Assembly (NCBI GenBank): GCA_963575645.1
Contig: OY754464.1
Span: forward strand, 76,358,948-76,422,947
DNA from: Xanthostigma xanthostigma
Lineage: Eukaryota; Arthropoda; Insecta; Raphidioptera; Raphidiidae
Length of the DNA stretch: 64,000 nucleotides
Direction: 5' to 3'
Shown here: positions 21,303 to 33,264 of the stretch, piece by piece
Numbering within the stretch: the stretch's first letter is position 1
Layout of the letters: the number at the start of each line of letters is the position of its first letter
Notes under the pieces: model-generated
Seen by the model: the letters and a program-made list of their open reading frames with translations, nothing else
The model's database searches: none
What the model was told of the DNA's origin: nothing
Position numbers and translations under genes: made by a program

Positions 21303-21515
21303 ACCCGACTGCACAAAAATGAAACTAACTAATAACTGAAAGGAAGAAAACAATTCGGAAAATCTCATCACGCATTAGGTGGGGACCTATTTTGTCCCTT
21401 CGTTTTATTTTTGATCGAGTTCTCACCTGCGACGCGCGGAAGTTGAAGCTTTTTACGAGTTATTTTCTACTTTTAAGTTAAGTATTAGTTAGTTTTATTT
21501 TTGTGCAGTCGGGCT
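21303..21515. mobile_element. MITE with CCCGACTGCACAAAAAT ends
   Basis: ACCCGACTGCACAAAAATG plus AAACTAACTAATA at the left mirrors TATTAGTTAGTTTTATTTT and TGTGCAGTCGGGC at the right. It is 213 bp with no coding frame. Confidence 0.8.
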
Positions 21516-21696
21516 TAAATATATATATTTTTTGTAATTAGTTCAAGATCGATATGAAACCAATGAAATGACAGACACTCCTCAATGACTGGCAGTTTAT
21601 GCTCAGACTGGAGTTATATAGACCTCAGTTGTTATTTCTGACAAGCTCAATCCTTGGTCGGTATCCATTTGTTACGGCGGTATACTTCTCTTATGC

Positions 21697-22447
21697 CCAT
21701 ATTCACCGAACACTATTAAAGATAGAAGTTACTAATCTTGGAACAAATTTATTCGTTAGATAAAAATTCACTTTCAATTCACCAAGCAAATCATCAAGTA
21801 GAAAAGTTAGTTAAAGGATGAATATACACTGCACTTTTTGTTGAATATTTTGACGTTCACCCAAAAATCCGACCGATGGCGTTAGTGTAAACGTCAAAAA
21901 AAAGAGTTTCAAAAAAACAATAATGTTTTATCCTAACCCAATTGCACACAAAACTTTCACTAACTTTAATGTTTTACAACTATACACTTCACAAAAGGTA
22001 AATAAACAACACATAAATAAATTCACAAGAGCAATCTGTAGATATAATACTTCATGTTTATAGGTTAGATATTATGATCTATGTGGCGGCCATTACTATT
22101 TTATCAGACGAATCAATATTTATACCCTGAAAGTTAACTTTAATGTTTTACAACTATACACTTCACAAAAGGTAAATAAATAACACATAAATAAATTCAC
22201 AAGAGCAAACTGTAGATATAGTACTTCATGTTTATAGGTTAGGTATTATGATGTATGTGGCGGCCATTATTATTTTATTAGACGAATAAAAATGTCTACC
22301 CTGGAAATAAGAATAAGAATAGATTTATACCTGCAGTAAACATAAAATTATGTTTGGTGAGTTGAATTATCGCTATTTATTCGGAGGAATAGGTATCTGA
22401 AGAACAAATGAACCGAATAAACAACTACTTACGTTCGGCGAATATGG
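21697..22447. mobile_element. Probable DNA transposon derivative with CCATATTCRCCGAAC ends
   Basis: CCATATTCACCGAAC on the left matches GTTCGGCGAATATGG on the right with one mismatch. The inner subterminal sequence is also loosely symmetrical (TCACCAAGC / TTTGGTGAG). A 174-bp tandem duplication lies inside. The target duplication is not clear. Confidence 0.55.
21962..22309. repeat. 174-bp tandem duplication
   Basis: Two units starting AACTTTAATGTTTTACAAC at 21962 and 22136, nearly identical across 174 bp (CACTTCACAAAAGGTAAATA, TATGTGGCGGCCATTA). High similarity suggests a recent duplication. Confidence 0.92.
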
Positions 22448-22673
22448 ACATTATCCAATCACTCAAACTCTAGCCATATCGTTCCGGCATACTCCGGTTA
22501 CGTTATGAACACTGGAGTGTGAGACAGACGAGTTGGTCTGTTATTTATACTGATAACTCCGTTACATGGCAACGGTTTTGTTGCCACTGCTTCTTTGCTA
22601 AAGAAATCACAGCTGAATAACTTAATTTTAAATTTACAGCAAATTGGGCACATTTGTTGAAATTTGTTTTTAA

Positions 22674-23362
22674 GGAGGTTTACCGAAGATAATGAATAAA
22701 ATCTGAAATGTTTTTTTAATAGATTTTTTTATGACATGTTTTTCTGTACTAAATCCAAAATCATTAGGAGATTTATCAAGTTAAAAATTAAAAAAAACTT
22801 TTACATGTAGTCTTATGGAAAACGTCAACCTAGCATGCAAACGGTACATTTTAATTTTTTGCAAATAACCAAATAATGTCAGCAGTTCCGAAAACTAACT
22901 ATGTAAAGCATCGATGTCTTACGCATATTTTAATATTTTTTCCAATTTAATTAGGAGACTTTTAATCAATAAAAAAAATATTAAACCTTAGCACTTTTCG
23001 ATTATGGACTTTTATTCTTGACAAAAACAATTTTAACTGAATTTTCAACTTTTTAATGATTTAATTTTAATTTTTATTACTTCTAATTTCTTTTTTTAAT
23101 TATTTACTAAAAAATATGTAAAATACAGATATTTACATAAATTTATTTTTTCTAACCTTACTTTGTACAAAAAATTCAAAAGCGAGTCCATTAAGTAAAA
23201 TATTGAAATTAAAAATTAATATTAAAAAAAATATTTATTTATGCCTTTATGACAATAATTTGTTAGTATTATCGACTTATAACCTTTTGCAAAAATTTAT
23301 TATGGAAAAGTTCCCATTTAGAATTCGACTTACTTTTGATTGGGACTGTAACGCATCACTTT
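22674..23362 (+). mobile_element. TTAA-flanked GGAGGTT element, copy 1
   Basis: It starts GGAGGTTTACC after TTAA and matches 37859-38562 over nearly its whole length (AAATCATTAGGAGATTTATC, GTCAGCAGTTCCGAAAAC, TTGGGACTGTAACGCATCA). The last bases of the right terminus differ from the 38-kb copy; TTAA follows at 23361-23364. No coding frame. Confidence 0.8.
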
Positions 23363-23364
23363 AA

Positions 23365-24590
23365 CATAGTACGTGATTTTTTCTTGGTCAAAACTCACAC
23401 TTCATGTATTCTAAAGTTTTTAGGCATCGAATTACTAAATTAATGAAAACACAATTGAGCTTCGTAGTATATTCGTACAAATGAAATAATAAACTCTATA
23501 TAGCGACACTCAAGGGACTGTGCACTTTGTGGCGTTATTGAGAGTTGTCGTTAAACGGAGAGGAGAACTAATCCATTAATATATTTTTTCCAAAGCATCT
23601 TCCAACATCACTTATCTTTTTTGCCGCCTCTTAACTGTAACACGCGTACACACTAGAACCTCGTTACTGTATCACACATGTTACGGTTACAGCTCGCTAA
23701 TGAGTACCCGGCTTATTGCGCGTTCTAATAAAACCTTTTCCTCAATACACAAATATTTTCTTTTATTCGCCGCATAACAGTTTGCAAGATTGTGGGAAAC
23801 TACGAATATCGATAAGTAGCCTAGCTAAACATATGAAAGATAATCCCAACGCACAAAAAAATGAATTTCTTAGAATCCTCGGTCCGCATGATGCCGACAA
23901 CAAAGCAACAAAGTAACAAACAAGTACTGTTTATTGCTTAATGATGACGTATTGTTGCCGTGATTTAGAGTGGATGTGTCGTTATTTAGAATGTATCATT
24001 GCATGAGCAACAAGGTAAACCAACTAGAGTTAAGTAATTTCGACGTTTTAGGGAGTTTGTCGTTATAGCGAGTGACGTTAGTGACGCTAGTTAGTGCTGT
24101 ACAACGAGTTGCACATAGTCCATAACTGACTGACCTTTATATTTAAATTATACTGTATTTCAGAATACAAAAATTTAATGCTAAAGATATTTCATAAAAC
24201 CGAAGTGTAGTACCTAATAAAGATATTATTACACGTTTTTTTGCTTTTCCAATTTGCCTTTTCGGTTTCAAATCCCTTTAATATTTAAATTTAAGCACGT
24301 TATATGCTCTCAACTAATATTGTTCTATGATATGATTATAATTATAACGTTTTAGCCACAGAACCGTGTTCATTCAAAGCTCTTATTATAGAGATATATA
24401 AATATTCATAATGTTCACATTCACATTATATGGAAATGATACAGGCTGATCCAAGAATCTAGTAGAAAATTTAAGTGTGTATGTGTTACGGTCTATACCC
24501 GAATTCAGTCAATGACCGAAATAAATGCGCAAAACTAGTTTTGACCAACGAATATTGCCCAAACCCGAAATCTGATGCCGGCACTTCACA
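23365..24590. other. Unassigned DNA
   Basis: About 1.2 kb with no repeat family or gene that I can name. A 66-codon frame at 23716 is unsupported. Confidence 0.4.
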
Positions 24591-24594
24591 TGGC

Positions 24595-25040
24595 TATTTG
24601 TATTTGTGTATTTGGCAAACAATTACCATGTGTGGACAGTCTATTTGACAAAGTGTTGGCCTTATTTGCCTATTTGACAAATAAGGCCAATACCAAATAC
24701 GCGTTACCGTGCGCTTGTCGGTTTTTCTAGGCACATCAAAGGAGTCAAATAGACAAATACGCAAATAAACCGTCCACACAATGGCCATATTCAAAAGCGC
24801 ACGCGCCGTGAACCTGTACGGACGTGCAGTATTTTTGTGTCTGTGCTGTGAGCGAGAAATGGAACAATTTCTATTGAAAATGAATTGGGACAATGAAACA
24901 GTGCTAAAATTCCTGGAATTTTGAACCTGCGTTCTGCTGCCAAATGTTTGTGTGTTTGCTATTTGACTGCCATGTGTGGATGGTCGTATTTGCCTCTATT
25001 TGCATGTTTGTCTTGAACGTCATATATTTTGCCAAATACA
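24595..25040. mobile_element. PIF/Harbinger-derived MITE
   Basis: Inverted subterminal blocks (GGCAAACAATTACCATG and, at the right, TGCCATGTGTGGATGG, GTATTTGCC) and several copies of GTGTGGA/TCCACAC surround the beginning of a MADF-type gene. Boundaries are approximate, and no 3-bp duplication could be fixed. Confidence 0.5.
24859..24924 (+). pseudogene. First 21 codons of a Harbinger MADF protein
   Basis: MEQFLLKMNWDNETVLKFLE then F and a stop. The WDNE-V-KFLEFY opening is how the MADF/Myb-like partner protein of many insect PIF/Harbinger elements begins. The frame stops where the element has been deleted, so this marks the parent family rather than a working gene. Confidence 0.55.
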
Positions 25041-25730
25041 ACATATCACATTATCAAAGGCGATGTGGCAGCGAACAAAGTGTTCTTCTAGGCGGCTCAC
25101 ACGAGGCTGGTTTTGGCGCTGAATTTCATGATGGGAGAACACCAGTCATCGACACTCTAAATCGAACTAAAAATAAATAAGTTATGAAGCCTTAAACTTC
25201 ATCAAAATTTTACGATGACCTTTTTTTTGCACCCGAGTGTAGATAGCTACGACCCTTGTCAGTTGAATTTCGTGGTTTTTATGTTGTTTTTGTAGCAGCT
25301 TCTATATACTCTTTAATTTCATAGTCTGTATAACATCGGTGTATTTATATATGGTACCATAATATTATATACTTAAATAAAGGTACACAATCTCCAGAAT
25401 AAAATTTGTTTGGCAGAGAACGGAGCTACTGTAAAATCAAGCATTCATTCATCTTCCATATATTATGTATAAAATTCGACATGAATGAATAATACGAACT
25501 TCACAATGAATATTAGGTGTTTAATACGCCTTTGAAAAACATAATTTAATTTCACGCTAGTTGTTACTAGAAATGAAATCCCATTTGATTTTTGTGTGGA
25601 AAAAAATACACACACAATGGTTTGTTCTAAAAAAGTTTCCAAAATTTCAATTTAAAATAATGATGTATCTACTGAAACAAGCATGGTATGCTTTGGCATG
25701 CTTATGACACGATTCTTTTACCTCCGTTAG
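25041..25730. other. Unassigned DNA
   Basis: No supported feature. Confidence 0.4.
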
Positions 25731-25738
25731 ATTTTGTT

Positions 25739-26333
25739 ATATAGTGATGTGTCGCTCCTGAGCCAGTCGTTCATAATGAACGACTCCTTTCTCGGAGCGG
25801 AGCGAGTCGCTCATTTTTTTGTGAATGACTCATCTCGAGCGCCATTGCTCTGTGCTGAGCTATTCTGTACTGTTGCATTCGCACATTTGCAGAGCGCAGA
25901 CAGCACAGTGCACAGAGACACTAGTGAACTTTGCACGTATGGAGTTATCTTTGCTGAGTCGTTTAATGTTGAATGACACACTGTTTACAGTGACTTAAAC
26001 CATTCACATTGACGTCGTTGACAAAGATGTAATATTGTAACAATAAACATTATTATTGTTAAGCTTTTATTATACATTATAGTTTATCCGAAATGCGAAT
26101 AATATAAGATCAGAATCATATTAAAATGAGCTCAGAGCTGAGCATGTGTATTGTGCTGTGCAATGCTAACTGACTCCTGAGCATGCATGATGACAGTTCA
26201 TACCTCTGCAGTCTGTAGTGTAGTTCGTACTGTCTAGTGTCGCTCCTTTGAACGACTCGCTCTGAGCGACTCTTTTTAGTGAGCGGAGCGCACGGAGCCA
26301 GCTCCCAATAAAGAGTCATGTGGACACATTACT
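25739..26333 (+). mobile_element. GAGCGACTCG-family hAT-like MITE, copy 2
   Basis: The most complete copy. The left end TAGTGATGTGTCGCTCC and the right end GTGGACACATTACT are roughly complementary; the flanks ATTTTGTT (25731-25738) and ATTTTGTC (26334-26341) could be an 8-bp target duplication with one mismatch. GAGCGACTCG-type motifs occur near both ends. Confidence 0.7.
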
Positions 26334-26559
26334 ATTTTGTCAGATTTATACAGCGCTGTTAATTTTTTGTCACTTTCTAACAAAATTATATAATTTCAAA
26401 TGAGACAGAAATTTAATTGCGCTGTATAAATCGAACAGAGGTGACAAAAACGCGCCATTTTTTAAATTTATTCAGTTTACGTTGTAATAAAATCTTGTAT
26501 CTCAAAATATTTTGATTTTAAGATGTGTACAGTTTTAATTTAATCAAGGACGGATCTAG

Positions 26560-26862
26560 GTTTTTCCAATTATTATATAAAAAACGTTATATCTCCTTTG
26601 CTCATGCGCCGATTTCTCTCAAAAACAATAGAGCATATCAATATGTACATATCAAACATTCTCCCAAAATTTAGTTTCAATCGGTTCATCCGTTTGGCCT
26701 GTATCGTGCTCACATTCAAACGGAAGACTTTTTCCAAAAATATGTTTTTTTTGGTTTCGTGGGCGGTGGGACCAAAAAACGATAAAATATTGTAAATTTT
26801 TGCAAAGTGAATTTTTACTTAAATTAGTATCATTCCCCACTTGTGTTGGAACGGTAAAAAAT
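26560..26862 (+). repeat. GCATGCGC-family repeat, fragment
   Basis: It shares TTATATCTCC...GCTCATGCGCCGATTT, TTTAGTTTCAATCGG and CATTCCCCACTTGTGTTGG with the copies at 4.3-6.4 and 16 kb. It is shorter and more diverged. Confidence 0.75.
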
Positions 26863-26879
26863 ACTAGAAAATAACTCCT

Positions 26880-27030
26880 TTGAGTTGCTAAAAGTCAAAA
26901 TTCATCTAAAAACCTGTTAAAATTCACTCAAAACATTTTCAAAATTTACTCTAAATTTTATCAAAATTCATCAAAAATTGTCAATATTCACCCAAAACAC
27001 TCTGAATTCACTCAAAAAACACTCACTCAT
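26880..27030. repeat. Degenerate short-period repeat
   Basis: AAAATTCAYYCAAAA-like units recur about eight times with irregular spacing of about 17-22 bp. Confidence 0.55.
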
Positions 27031-27199
27031 GACAATGATAATAATTAATATTTACCATTTTTTTGCTGTACAATAAGTGCTTATTCGAAAAAGTATTAAA
27101 CATTTATCATAATAAATCAATTTTTGTGGGCCCTTGACACCTTGGGGCCTAGGGATTATGACCTATTAGTCCCTATGTAGATCCAGCCCTGAATTTAAT

Positions 27200-27765
27200 A
27201 GTTATTTGTTTCATATTAAAAAAAAACAATTATTAATAGCGTATTTCTTGATGTTTTGGTTATTATGCTTACCATTTAAAAGACCATTATAACAGAAAAT
27301 AGTTTTATCTATATAGCTATACCCACAGAGTTTTTTAACTATTTTTTTTTTGAACTAGCTTTAGTAAATTTTTGCTTTATATGAAAGTTTCTGATATATG
27401 TATTACGATTTATGACAATTTTTAATGCGAGCAATAATACTAAATATGAAAGTTGAAAATTTATTGCATATTTCGAGCATAAAATAACAATTTAAATTTT
27501 ATAATGTAAGTCATAAATTCACTTACATTAAATCTCAGATAGATTTGCATACTGCAAATACATACGTGTCTGCAGGTCATACATTTTTATACTTCGAGGA
27601 ATTTGAGGGCAAAAAACTACAGTTGGTATAGTCAAATACGCAGTCATAATTGCCTTTTTTTATTGTACTCTTGCATTGTCACATATCTTATTATTTTACC
27701 CTCGAGTGTACTTTATTTTACTATTTTAATAAAAATATGTGTTATTGTAGCCATCTGAGCTTAAA
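27200..27765. other. Unassigned AT-rich DNA
   Basis: No feature seen. Confidence 0.4.
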
Positions 27766-28497
27766 TCTATACTAATATATAAACCTGAAGAGTTTGTTTG
27801 TTTGGTTGGTTGGTTGAACGCGCTAATCTCAGAAACTACTGGTTCGAATTGAATTTTTGTTGGATAGCCCATTTATCGAGGAAGGCTATAGGCTGTATAA
27901 TATTACGCTATGACCAATAATTTGGAGCGGAACATCAATGAAAAATGTTGCAGATGTATCTTCAAAATTAGTCCGTCCGACAAATATTATCAGGTGAAAT
28001 GCCTTAACTAGATATTGCAATATTAGCGCGTGAAGTTTACAAGCCCGGATAGCTATATCGGTAGAGCGTAAGACTCTTAATACCAGGGTCTAGGGTTCAA
28101 GCCCCACGTCGGCGAATATATTTCTATTTATTTTCTACATTGCTTTCTTCTAAGGCATAAATTTCAATTTTTTTAAATTTTATTACGACTAATTAAAATT
28201 AAATAAATTTAATTAATAGCTCATTTGAAAACTGTTACAACTATAGGCACCTATATATAAAAATAATTTTCCTACAGTGTTTTCAATTAAATATTTATTA
28301 TATTAAAAGAAATTTATTACTTAAAGAAAGTATAAATACTGCTTTTTAACGAAAAAAACTTTTGAACGGTAACGTCGATCATTATGAAGTTTGGACACAA
28401 CATTCATCTCGGTAAACTAAGATGAATGTGCGTACTCATGTCCCTTCCTTCCCCATTCGTTCTTTTGCACCCGGGTGAAACTGGGCGGAACCGCTAG
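27766..28497 (+). mobile_element. tRNA-bearing Helitron, copy 2
   Basis: A|TCTATACTAATATATAAAC start and GCGGAACCGCTAG|T end, with the same internal blocks as copy 1. It is longer because of an extra AT-rich segment after the tRNA block that copy 5 shares. Confidence 0.9.
28043..28114 (+). pseudogene. tRNA-Lys(CTT)-derived sequence in Helitron 2
   Basis: It opens GCCCGGATAGCT and keeps a CTCTTAA anticodon loop, i.e. anticodon CTT, which identifies the source as tRNA-Lys(CTT). B box GGTTCAAGCCCC. The anticodon stem is mismatched and one base is missing in the 3' acceptor strand, so it is not functional. Confidence 0.8.
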
Positions 28498-29383
28498 TAA
28501 TGTTATAAAAAGTATTAACAGTTGTAGAAATAAACATGCAGGAACATTAGTGAAAAATATTCATTATTCAAGTTCAAATTGTTTGAAATCTATAGGTATG
28601 CTTTTAGATTATTTTTTATGTTTTATGCAGTAAATGTTCCTCTATTAGTTAAAACGGTGACAGAAATGGTCAAGGAGCACGTGGTGGCAGAAATGCTCTC
28701 TTTCGTGTAGTCTGAGTCCCCCTCTACAAATCCGCTTAGTGGAGTAGGGGTCTAGCGCGTTGCGATATGACGCTGTGGCACTTTAAAAAAAATACGGAAA
28801 TATTCAAAATGCCTCTACTAAATGGCAGAAAATGACTGAAAGGCATCTGGGGGGCCCTCTTAATTGAAGAAAAAAATTTTCTGCCAATTTACTCTCTTTA
28901 TTTATTTATTTGTCTGAGAAATTGGTCGATAATTTTATTTATTGAAGAGTTCTAATCAGACGCTAATCAAAGATTAGAGCAACTTTTGTTCAGTATTCCC
29001 AGTTCGCTTTCTGATTGTAATTTATTAATTTCTACATTTTCTAGCTTGATATTTCAGAAATTGAACAAAGTATGGTAGGTATGCTGACAGCTTGAAATTG
29101 GTACATCAAAAAAGTTGTTTAATCAACCTGATTTTTAAAATAATAAAAGAAAAGTTTAGTAGAGCAGATAGCAGGTACACTTAGATCTCAGTTTTACGGT
29201 TTAGAAATTGCAAATGAATGTTTTCTAGGTAAAACTCGCTAGGCAGTCGTTTTACCATACCTAATGTCACACTGCGTCATTAAATAATAATTCTCGCACT
29301 TGATACATAACTTACTAACTTACTTGATAACGATATCTCCACGCAAATAGCCTTAGCTGCTGAACGTATTAAAATAAAATAAT
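28498..29383. other. Unassigned DNA with a short dispersed fragment
   Basis: About 28907-28970 (ATTGGTCGATAATTTTATTT) recurs at about 49910-49970. The rest shows nothing recognisable. Confidence 0.45.
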
Positions 29384-30000
29384 AAAAAGCGAGTGTGTTT
29401 TAGACTACACGACTGAAGTAAAACTTCTTTGTGCCATAATGATTTTAAATATATTTATTAAGAATAATGCGTAAATTCCTCAAATTTGCTCATGTTATTC
29501 ATAAACGAACAATAATATGCAGTCGGTTCGTCTCAAAGTTTATCGAACATAATATAACCTCACTCTACATAGACGAAATGTTTAAAATATAATTTTTGAT
29601 TAATTAATAGGCAAAATATGTATATATATTTATTAGCATAATTTATAATACATTTAAAAGGATTTATTAACTAACCTACATTATTTCCCGTTACAAAATG
29701 CAGCCAAATTCGATGAAATGTATTTTTGATAAAAAAAAACAATTGTTTTCATTTCGAACGTCAAATAGTTGTATTAATGTCTTTGTCGCACTCACTAACT
29801 TATATCTCTCTCAACTTCCAATATACGAAACGTAACTCTCTCTCTCTTACTATCTTCACTAACTTATATCTCCCTCTCAACTCCGTTCGCCTCGAACGAT
29901 CACGCACCGTCGCGATGATGCACTTCCGTAAACGATTTCGTCAGGCATTTACCAGCTTACTCCCCAAGTCAAGCGTGCCTAAAGAAGTTTTATTTCAAAA
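29384..30000 (+). mobile_element. Repeat with TGAAGTAAAACTTCTT ends, copy 1
   Basis: It opens GCGAGTGTGTTTTAGACTAC then TGAAGTAAAACTTCTT, and closes AAAGAAGTTTTATTTCAAAA, so the ends are imperfect inverted repeats. The 3' part (ACTTATATCTCCCTCTCAAC, ACTCCCCAAGTCAAGCGTG) matches 50560-50705. Other copies are at 35372 (5' part) and 50142. Confidence 0.75.
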
Positions 30001-30691
30001 ACAAAACAAATATAATGAAATTCAATTTATTATTAACTACATTCGTTCGTACGGAACCCTCGGTGTGAGAGTTGCACTCAAACTTTACAGTTTTTTTTAA
30101 TACTGTAGAGTGCGAAAATAAAATAATAGGTCTTAAAAACTCGTCCAAAAACCTTTATTTGATCAAGTTTGCCGACAAGTTGATATCATTATCAGGACAG
30201 AAGACTGTTGGTTTACAATTGTATTTTTTTTGTTATGTCGGCTATATTTATTAAAATATACGTATCAAAAGAATTGTGAAAATTCACCTCTGTATATGTT
30301 ATTTTTTTTTTAAACATAGCATCGTCGATATAAATATAACGACATTATGGTCTTTTAAGGCAACTACTTTCTCCACAGTAAACTTTAAAAATAATGTATT
30401 TTGACTGTCAAAGAACATGAAATATTATTAATATTTCATAACGTAGATCCGTTTCTTCTATCGAATACCGTTCTTTAGACACAAAATTAACTCAATTTCA
30501 TTGCATTATCGAAGTTCTCTATTCCAAACTTTTTATAGAAGATACATAATAGAGAAAAACAAACAAATTATACTCTCCTATCGATCATTTCAATATTTCA
30601 TCACTTGATCTTATAGCCAACACTATAGTCTAAGATCCCGATTTGGCTCGATCTTCACCCATCGATTTTCTAATGAAATTTTATAATATAA
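30001..30691. other. Unassigned DNA
   Basis: No supported feature. Confidence 0.4.
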
Positions 30692-31030
30692 TCTATACTA
30701 ATTATATAAAGCTGAAGAGTTTGTTTGGTTGAACGTGCTAATCTCAGGAACTACTATTTCGACTTGAAAATGTTTTTTTTTTTTGTTGGATAACCTATTT
30801 ATCGAGGAAGGCTATATAACATCACGCTACGACCAATAGGAGCGGAGCATCAATTAAACATGTTGCAAAATGTAACTCAAAATTTGGTCGTCGGACAAAA
30901 ACTTTTGAATGGTAACTCCGATCATTATGAAATTTGGACACAACATTCATCTCGGCAAACTAAGATGAATGTGCAATGTGCATACTTATGTCCCTTCCCC
31001 CATCCGGGTGAAACCGGACGGGACCGCTAC
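30692..31030 (+). mobile_element. Helitron copy 3, lacking the tRNA block
   Basis: Same 5' start (A|TCTATACTAATTATATAAAG) and 3' body (AACTCCGATCATTATGAAAT, CCGGGTGAAACCGG) as the others, but about 290 bp including the tRNA-derived block are absent. The terminal CTAG reads CTAC. Confidence 0.85.
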
Positions 31031-31293
31031 GTATTAATAAAGAAAAATTGGTTTGGTTGCCATTCAATTTCCTGGGGTCCGGCTTTTTACGGTCGTGTCC
31101 GACCAAATGTACTTCTAATTATAGACTTTTTGATATTTTTCAGGACTTTGAAATTGTTATTTTTTAATAAAGGTCTTTTTAGTTTTATCCAAAACAATGG
31201 ATATTTTTTTGATTTAGTTAACGAAAACTTTTAGTTTTTTGTATTGTTTTAAAAGAGAGGTATATATTTGTTTGTTATTGTTGCTTTTTTTTA

Positions 31294-31744
31294 TAGGCTA
31301 GACGGCGAGGAGTTTTGGGTGTATTTTTCGGGCATAGGCGAGATTATTTTTGGAATCATTTTTGAGAATTTTCAGCCATCTATGTGCGGTCATTTTTTAG
31401 TAAAAAAATAGTGAAAAAAACGGGTTTTTTAACTTGGGCTATTTGCAAGTTAACAATTGCACTTAGCGACCTCTGTTAGTGCTCATTTTTTAGGAAATTT
31501 CATAAAGAACAACTTTCTCAATGCATATGCTATACTAAAAGTCAAGAGGAACGGAGATATTAAAGGAAATAGAGAAAAAAACACTATTTTCGTCACTAAT
31601 TGTTAATTATAAAATCAAGCACACCAACAATTTGTAAGCAAACTTAGGGGGTTGAACTACACCCTAAAACGATTCCAACAATAATCTCGCCTGTGCCCGA
31701 ATAATACACTTTTTAATGTTTTTGCCTCCTCGCCGTCTAGCCTA
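31294..31744. mobile_element. MITE with TAGGCTAGACGGCGAGGAG ends
   Basis: Perfect terminal repeats of 19 bp, continued by CGGGCAnAGGCGAGATTATT on both sides, flanked by TTA (31291-31293, 31745-31747). A 3-bp TTA target fits PIF/Harbinger. No coding frame. Confidence 0.85.
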
Positions 31745-31904
31745 TTAATTTATCTACTAATAGTCTAGTCTACAGAAGATTGAACATTTTTCACTTCATC
31801 AATATCAAATGATAATAATAATAAGTAGGTAAGACTGTTAATTTTGTAACAAAACATACAACTTTAATAGGAACCCAACAGATTTTTTTTTATTATAAAT
31901 GTGA

Positions 31905-32012
31905 TATCCGGCTTTAAAAAGGTATGTTTGGCTTTTAAAAAAAATATGTCCGGCTTTAAGGGCTAAATGTCCGGCGTGATACAGCGCCGAGTCCGGCTTT
32001 TTAGGGCCTGTA
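31905..32012. repeat. Repeated GTCCGGCTTT motif
   Basis: Four or five copies of TCCGGCTTTAA or close variants within 110 bp, on an AT-rich background. Possibly the subterminal repeat of a decayed transposon. Confidence 0.5.
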
Positions 32013-32063
32013 TGCCCTTTTAGACAGTACAAATTGAATTTATGTTGATATTATTGGCCTTCT

Positions 32064-32555
32064 TTGACACGCAGTTTTTCTATAGCAAAACGTATACATT
32101 GCACTGACATCAAACATGAAATGTTATTAAATTTTCATAAGTCGGTTCTGTTTTCCCTGTTGAATATCTTTGCTTGTGGCAACATGTGTTTTACCTTTTG
32201 CTCTAGAGCTGTAATGTTTCCTTTACAGAAACAGTTTCGTTTTCCACGTAATGCGCATTATGTTTGTTCACAAAGTACAAGTACAGCTGTGCTTTTTGAC
32301 TGTCTTATTGATCCGTTTTCATTTTCGTGTCACGTTTCCAGTATTCTTTTTTACATTAGTGAGCAATCTGTAGTTACTGCGTTCAAGATACAATCAGCCC
32401 GCAGTAGGTTTGTCGCTGAGAACAAAACTACGTATTTTATGAACAGTATGTTCCAAGACGTTTTCCAGTGGATGTTCTTGTATAATCCGATCACTATGAT
32501 TAGGTGTTACCGTAAATTCGTTTTTACAGTATGTAAACGCGTAAGGTGCACATAG
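32064..32555 (+). other. Unassigned 163-codon open frame
   Basis: Open from 32064 to 32555; the last 9-10 codons lie in the terminal repeat of the following Tc1-like element. Composition is Phe/Cys/Ser-rich and shows no domain. The minus strand has scattered coding-like pieces with stops between them. This could be a decayed transposase or chance. I do not assign a function. Confidence 0.2.
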
Positions 32556-32965
32556 GGAAATTAGCATTGGGAAAAAATACTTGGATCAGAGTTAGCCATG
32601 ACTGCATTAATTGTTATTTCTATTAAATTATCGTGGTAATCTTGAGGATTTCTGTTTTATTTTGATTTATTTTTATTTTACTTGGATTTTTTAATAATAA
32701 AAAGCTCTTATAAAACATTATTTGAATTTTTTTGTACAAAAATAAAACAAAAAAAAACAACTCCATCTGTTTGGAAACATTTCATTCAAAAATTGTCTGA
32801 CTGGTATGACGTATGCGCATTGGTAAATCAGTGACCCAACGTCTTTAGGTTCAACACGAATAGGCGTAGATATTTGATCTCGCACCATATTTAAGTATTT
32901 TTGGGAATAATGTCCCATTAATAAAAAAGTCCGATTATGTTGTAATCATTATATTTTCTTTCTAA
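32527..32965 (-). mobile_element. Tc1/mariner-like element, copy 2 (truncated)
   Basis: It starts CAGTATGTAAACGCGTAAGG after TA and matches the complement of copy 1, including the transposase remnant (minus strand, about 32735-32888), then stops abruptly near 32965 without the second terminus. Confidence 0.8.
32735..32888 (-). pseudogene. Remnant of Tc1/mariner transposase, copy 2
   Basis: The minus frame reads MVRDQISTPIRVEPKDVGSL then YVIPVRQFLNEMFPNRW, nearly the same as in copy 1. Changes between copies are few, in keeping with amplification of an already deleted master. Confidence 0.6.
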
Positions 32966-33264
32966 TTTCTTATTCTGTAAAGAAATTTAGCCAAAATAAA
33001 TGGATGAAACAAATGAACTTATAACTGCGAAACAGTACATAAAAATAAATTTTAACGGGTTGGCAACAGTAAAATATATCCTGACGTAGGTGGGTTAAAG
33101 TACGCGCATGTAATAATATGTGTCACTGTGTTTGAAATGGCTTGAATATAATATTATGTTTTCTCGTTTAGTGCTGTAATACCAGTGCCGCATCTGTGAC
33201 ATAACTTACACTAAATATTTACTTTTAAACGAGCGTAAAATGATAATTATCGATTATTTAATCA

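Larger units (their letters stand above)
26545..27191. mobile_element. hAT element with a nested repeat
   Basis: The left end CAAGGACGGATCTAGG and right end GTAGATCCAGCCCTG are flanked by a perfect 8-bp duplication AATTTAAT (26537-26544, 27192-27199). The interior includes a GCATGCGC-family fragment and a low-complexity AAAATTCACTC repeat. Confidence 0.88.

Noticed and set aside
24594-25180. Two 78-99 codon frames
   Set aside because: They overlap the inverted arms of the Harbinger-derived MITE and show no domain; only the 21-codon MADF start is credible.
29726-30100. 124-codon frame
   Set aside because: Lies in the 3' half of a dispersed repeat; the 50.6-kb copy is not open in the same way.
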